Assembly (NCBI GenBank): GCA_963921195.1 | Contig: OY992538.1 | Coordinates: 89,713,904-89,777,903 of the forward strand | Length of the DNA: 64,000 nucleotides | Source: Pegoplata infirma | Taxonomy: Eukaryota; Arthropoda; Insecta; Diptera; Anthomyiidae | Reading direction: 5' to 3' | Shown here: piece after piece, positions 63,513-64,000 of the stretch | How positions within the stretch are numbered: the stretch's first letter is position 1 | How the letters are laid out: the number at the start of each line of letters is the position of its first letter | Translations under genes and position numbers: made by a program | The notes under the pieces: generated by a model | Database searches by the model: none | What the model was told of the DNA's origin: nothing | Seen by the model: only the letters and a program-made list of their open reading frames with translations

Positions 63513-64000
63513 TTATATTACTTTGCTATTCTATGCAAAACGAATTGAAATATCAGTCGAGGATCCCATTAAAAAACCAAATGAGCTATACATTTCGTGA
63601 GTGAGTGCAAAAATAAGTGCAAAAAAGTGTTTTTACGTTTTGGAGAGTATAAAAGATTCGGCAGCAAAGAATATAACACTTTCACTTGTTTTATGTACAT
63701 TTGATAAATAAATGGAAAATTTTTATGCGAAAAGCTTAGACTTGATGAAAAAGTAGTTTTGGTAAAAAAAAAAAATTTTTCACGAAAAACAAAATTATGT
63801 TAAAAAAAATTTAATGAACCCCAAATTTTTGGCGAAAAAATTTGATGAATTTTTTTGATGAAAAGAAAAATTTTTTAATGTAAAAAAAATATGATAAAAA
63901 AAATATGAAAAAAAAAATTTTTTGGTGAGAAAAAAATTGATAATAAAAAATTATGAAAAAAAAAAAATTATGATGAAAACAAAGAAAATTTTATGAAAAA
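63513..64000 (+). repeat. 'W' element copy running off the window end
   Basis: GTTATATTACTTTGCTATTC, AAACGAATTGAAATATCAGT, GGAGAGTATAAAAGATTCGG and then the GATGAAAA tract, parallel to 51990-52440 with point differences. Non-coding. Confidence 0.6.

Overview
This window looks like non-coding, extremely AT-rich nuclear DNA from a higher fly (Diptera, probably a calyptrate or similar cyclorrhaphan with an expanded genome). The main pointer is several copies of a dipteran 'mini-me'-type retroposon: a TATACCCTCC terminal hairpin, AAGTATATATATT, a conserved GATCGATTTTAAGAC-like core, then a (GTCY)n proto-microsatellite. There are no bacterial-style operons and no ORF longer than 127 codons. Nearly all open frames are chance frames inside repeats or mirrored frames of palindromes. 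The species assignment is inference.

The only convincing coding signal is near the 3' end. A 73-bp exon candidate (59826-59898, + strand) has a polypyrimidine-AG acceptor, one open frame and a GTAAGT donor. A phase-compatible upstream exon candidate lies at 59466-59547. If real, much of the window is intronic or flanking DNA of a host gene on the + strand.

The rest is a dense mosaic of nested mobile elements and satellites, many with boundaries resolvable by eye from terminal inverted repeats (TIRs) and target-site duplications (TSDs). (1) 1-3390: element fragments, a tRNA-like module and a TIR element with a TA-flanked insert. (2) 3391-7184: a palindromic hAT-like element (TSD ATGTACAC) carrying a second hAT-like element (TSD GGTCCTAC) and two copies of a CCCAATAAGC-ended family with 3-bp TSDs. 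(3) 7193-10371: CACTCAAAA-ended elements and a foldback element whose TIRs are built of ~15-bp repeats. (4) 10640-13830: a diverged tandem repeat and inverted repeats. (5) 13999-15603: a tandem tRNA-like array split by a foldback element. (6) 15640-23839: mini-me copies, one split by a 3.5-kb foldback element that itself holds further insertions. (7) 25301-28358: a homogeneous 35-bp satellite. (8) 29461-33732: a tRNA-derived SINE, a 9-bp-TSD foldback element, and a 9-bp-TSD palindromic element with an internal insertion. (9) 33870-40600: diverged 35-bp repeats hosting a palindrome with a tRNA-like module in each arm and a 3.25-kb hAT-like element. (10) 40985-45490: a ~48-bp satellite built around TTATCGATATATCGATAA, split by a hAT-like element. 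(11) 45800-50850: a 62-nt poly-G run, hAT-like MITEs and mini-me-related copies. (12) 52281-55506: a recent ~1.6-kb tandem duplication. (13) 55871-64000: nested TIR elements, a large palindrome, the exon candidates, a SINE with a perfect 16-bp TSD, a full mini-me copy and TTGAGTAA / TTGTAAAATTACAA MITE families.

No complete transposase, reverse transcriptase, rRNA, CRISPR array or confident functional tRNA gene was seen. Elements are therefore named from termini and TSD length, and superfamily assignments are inference.
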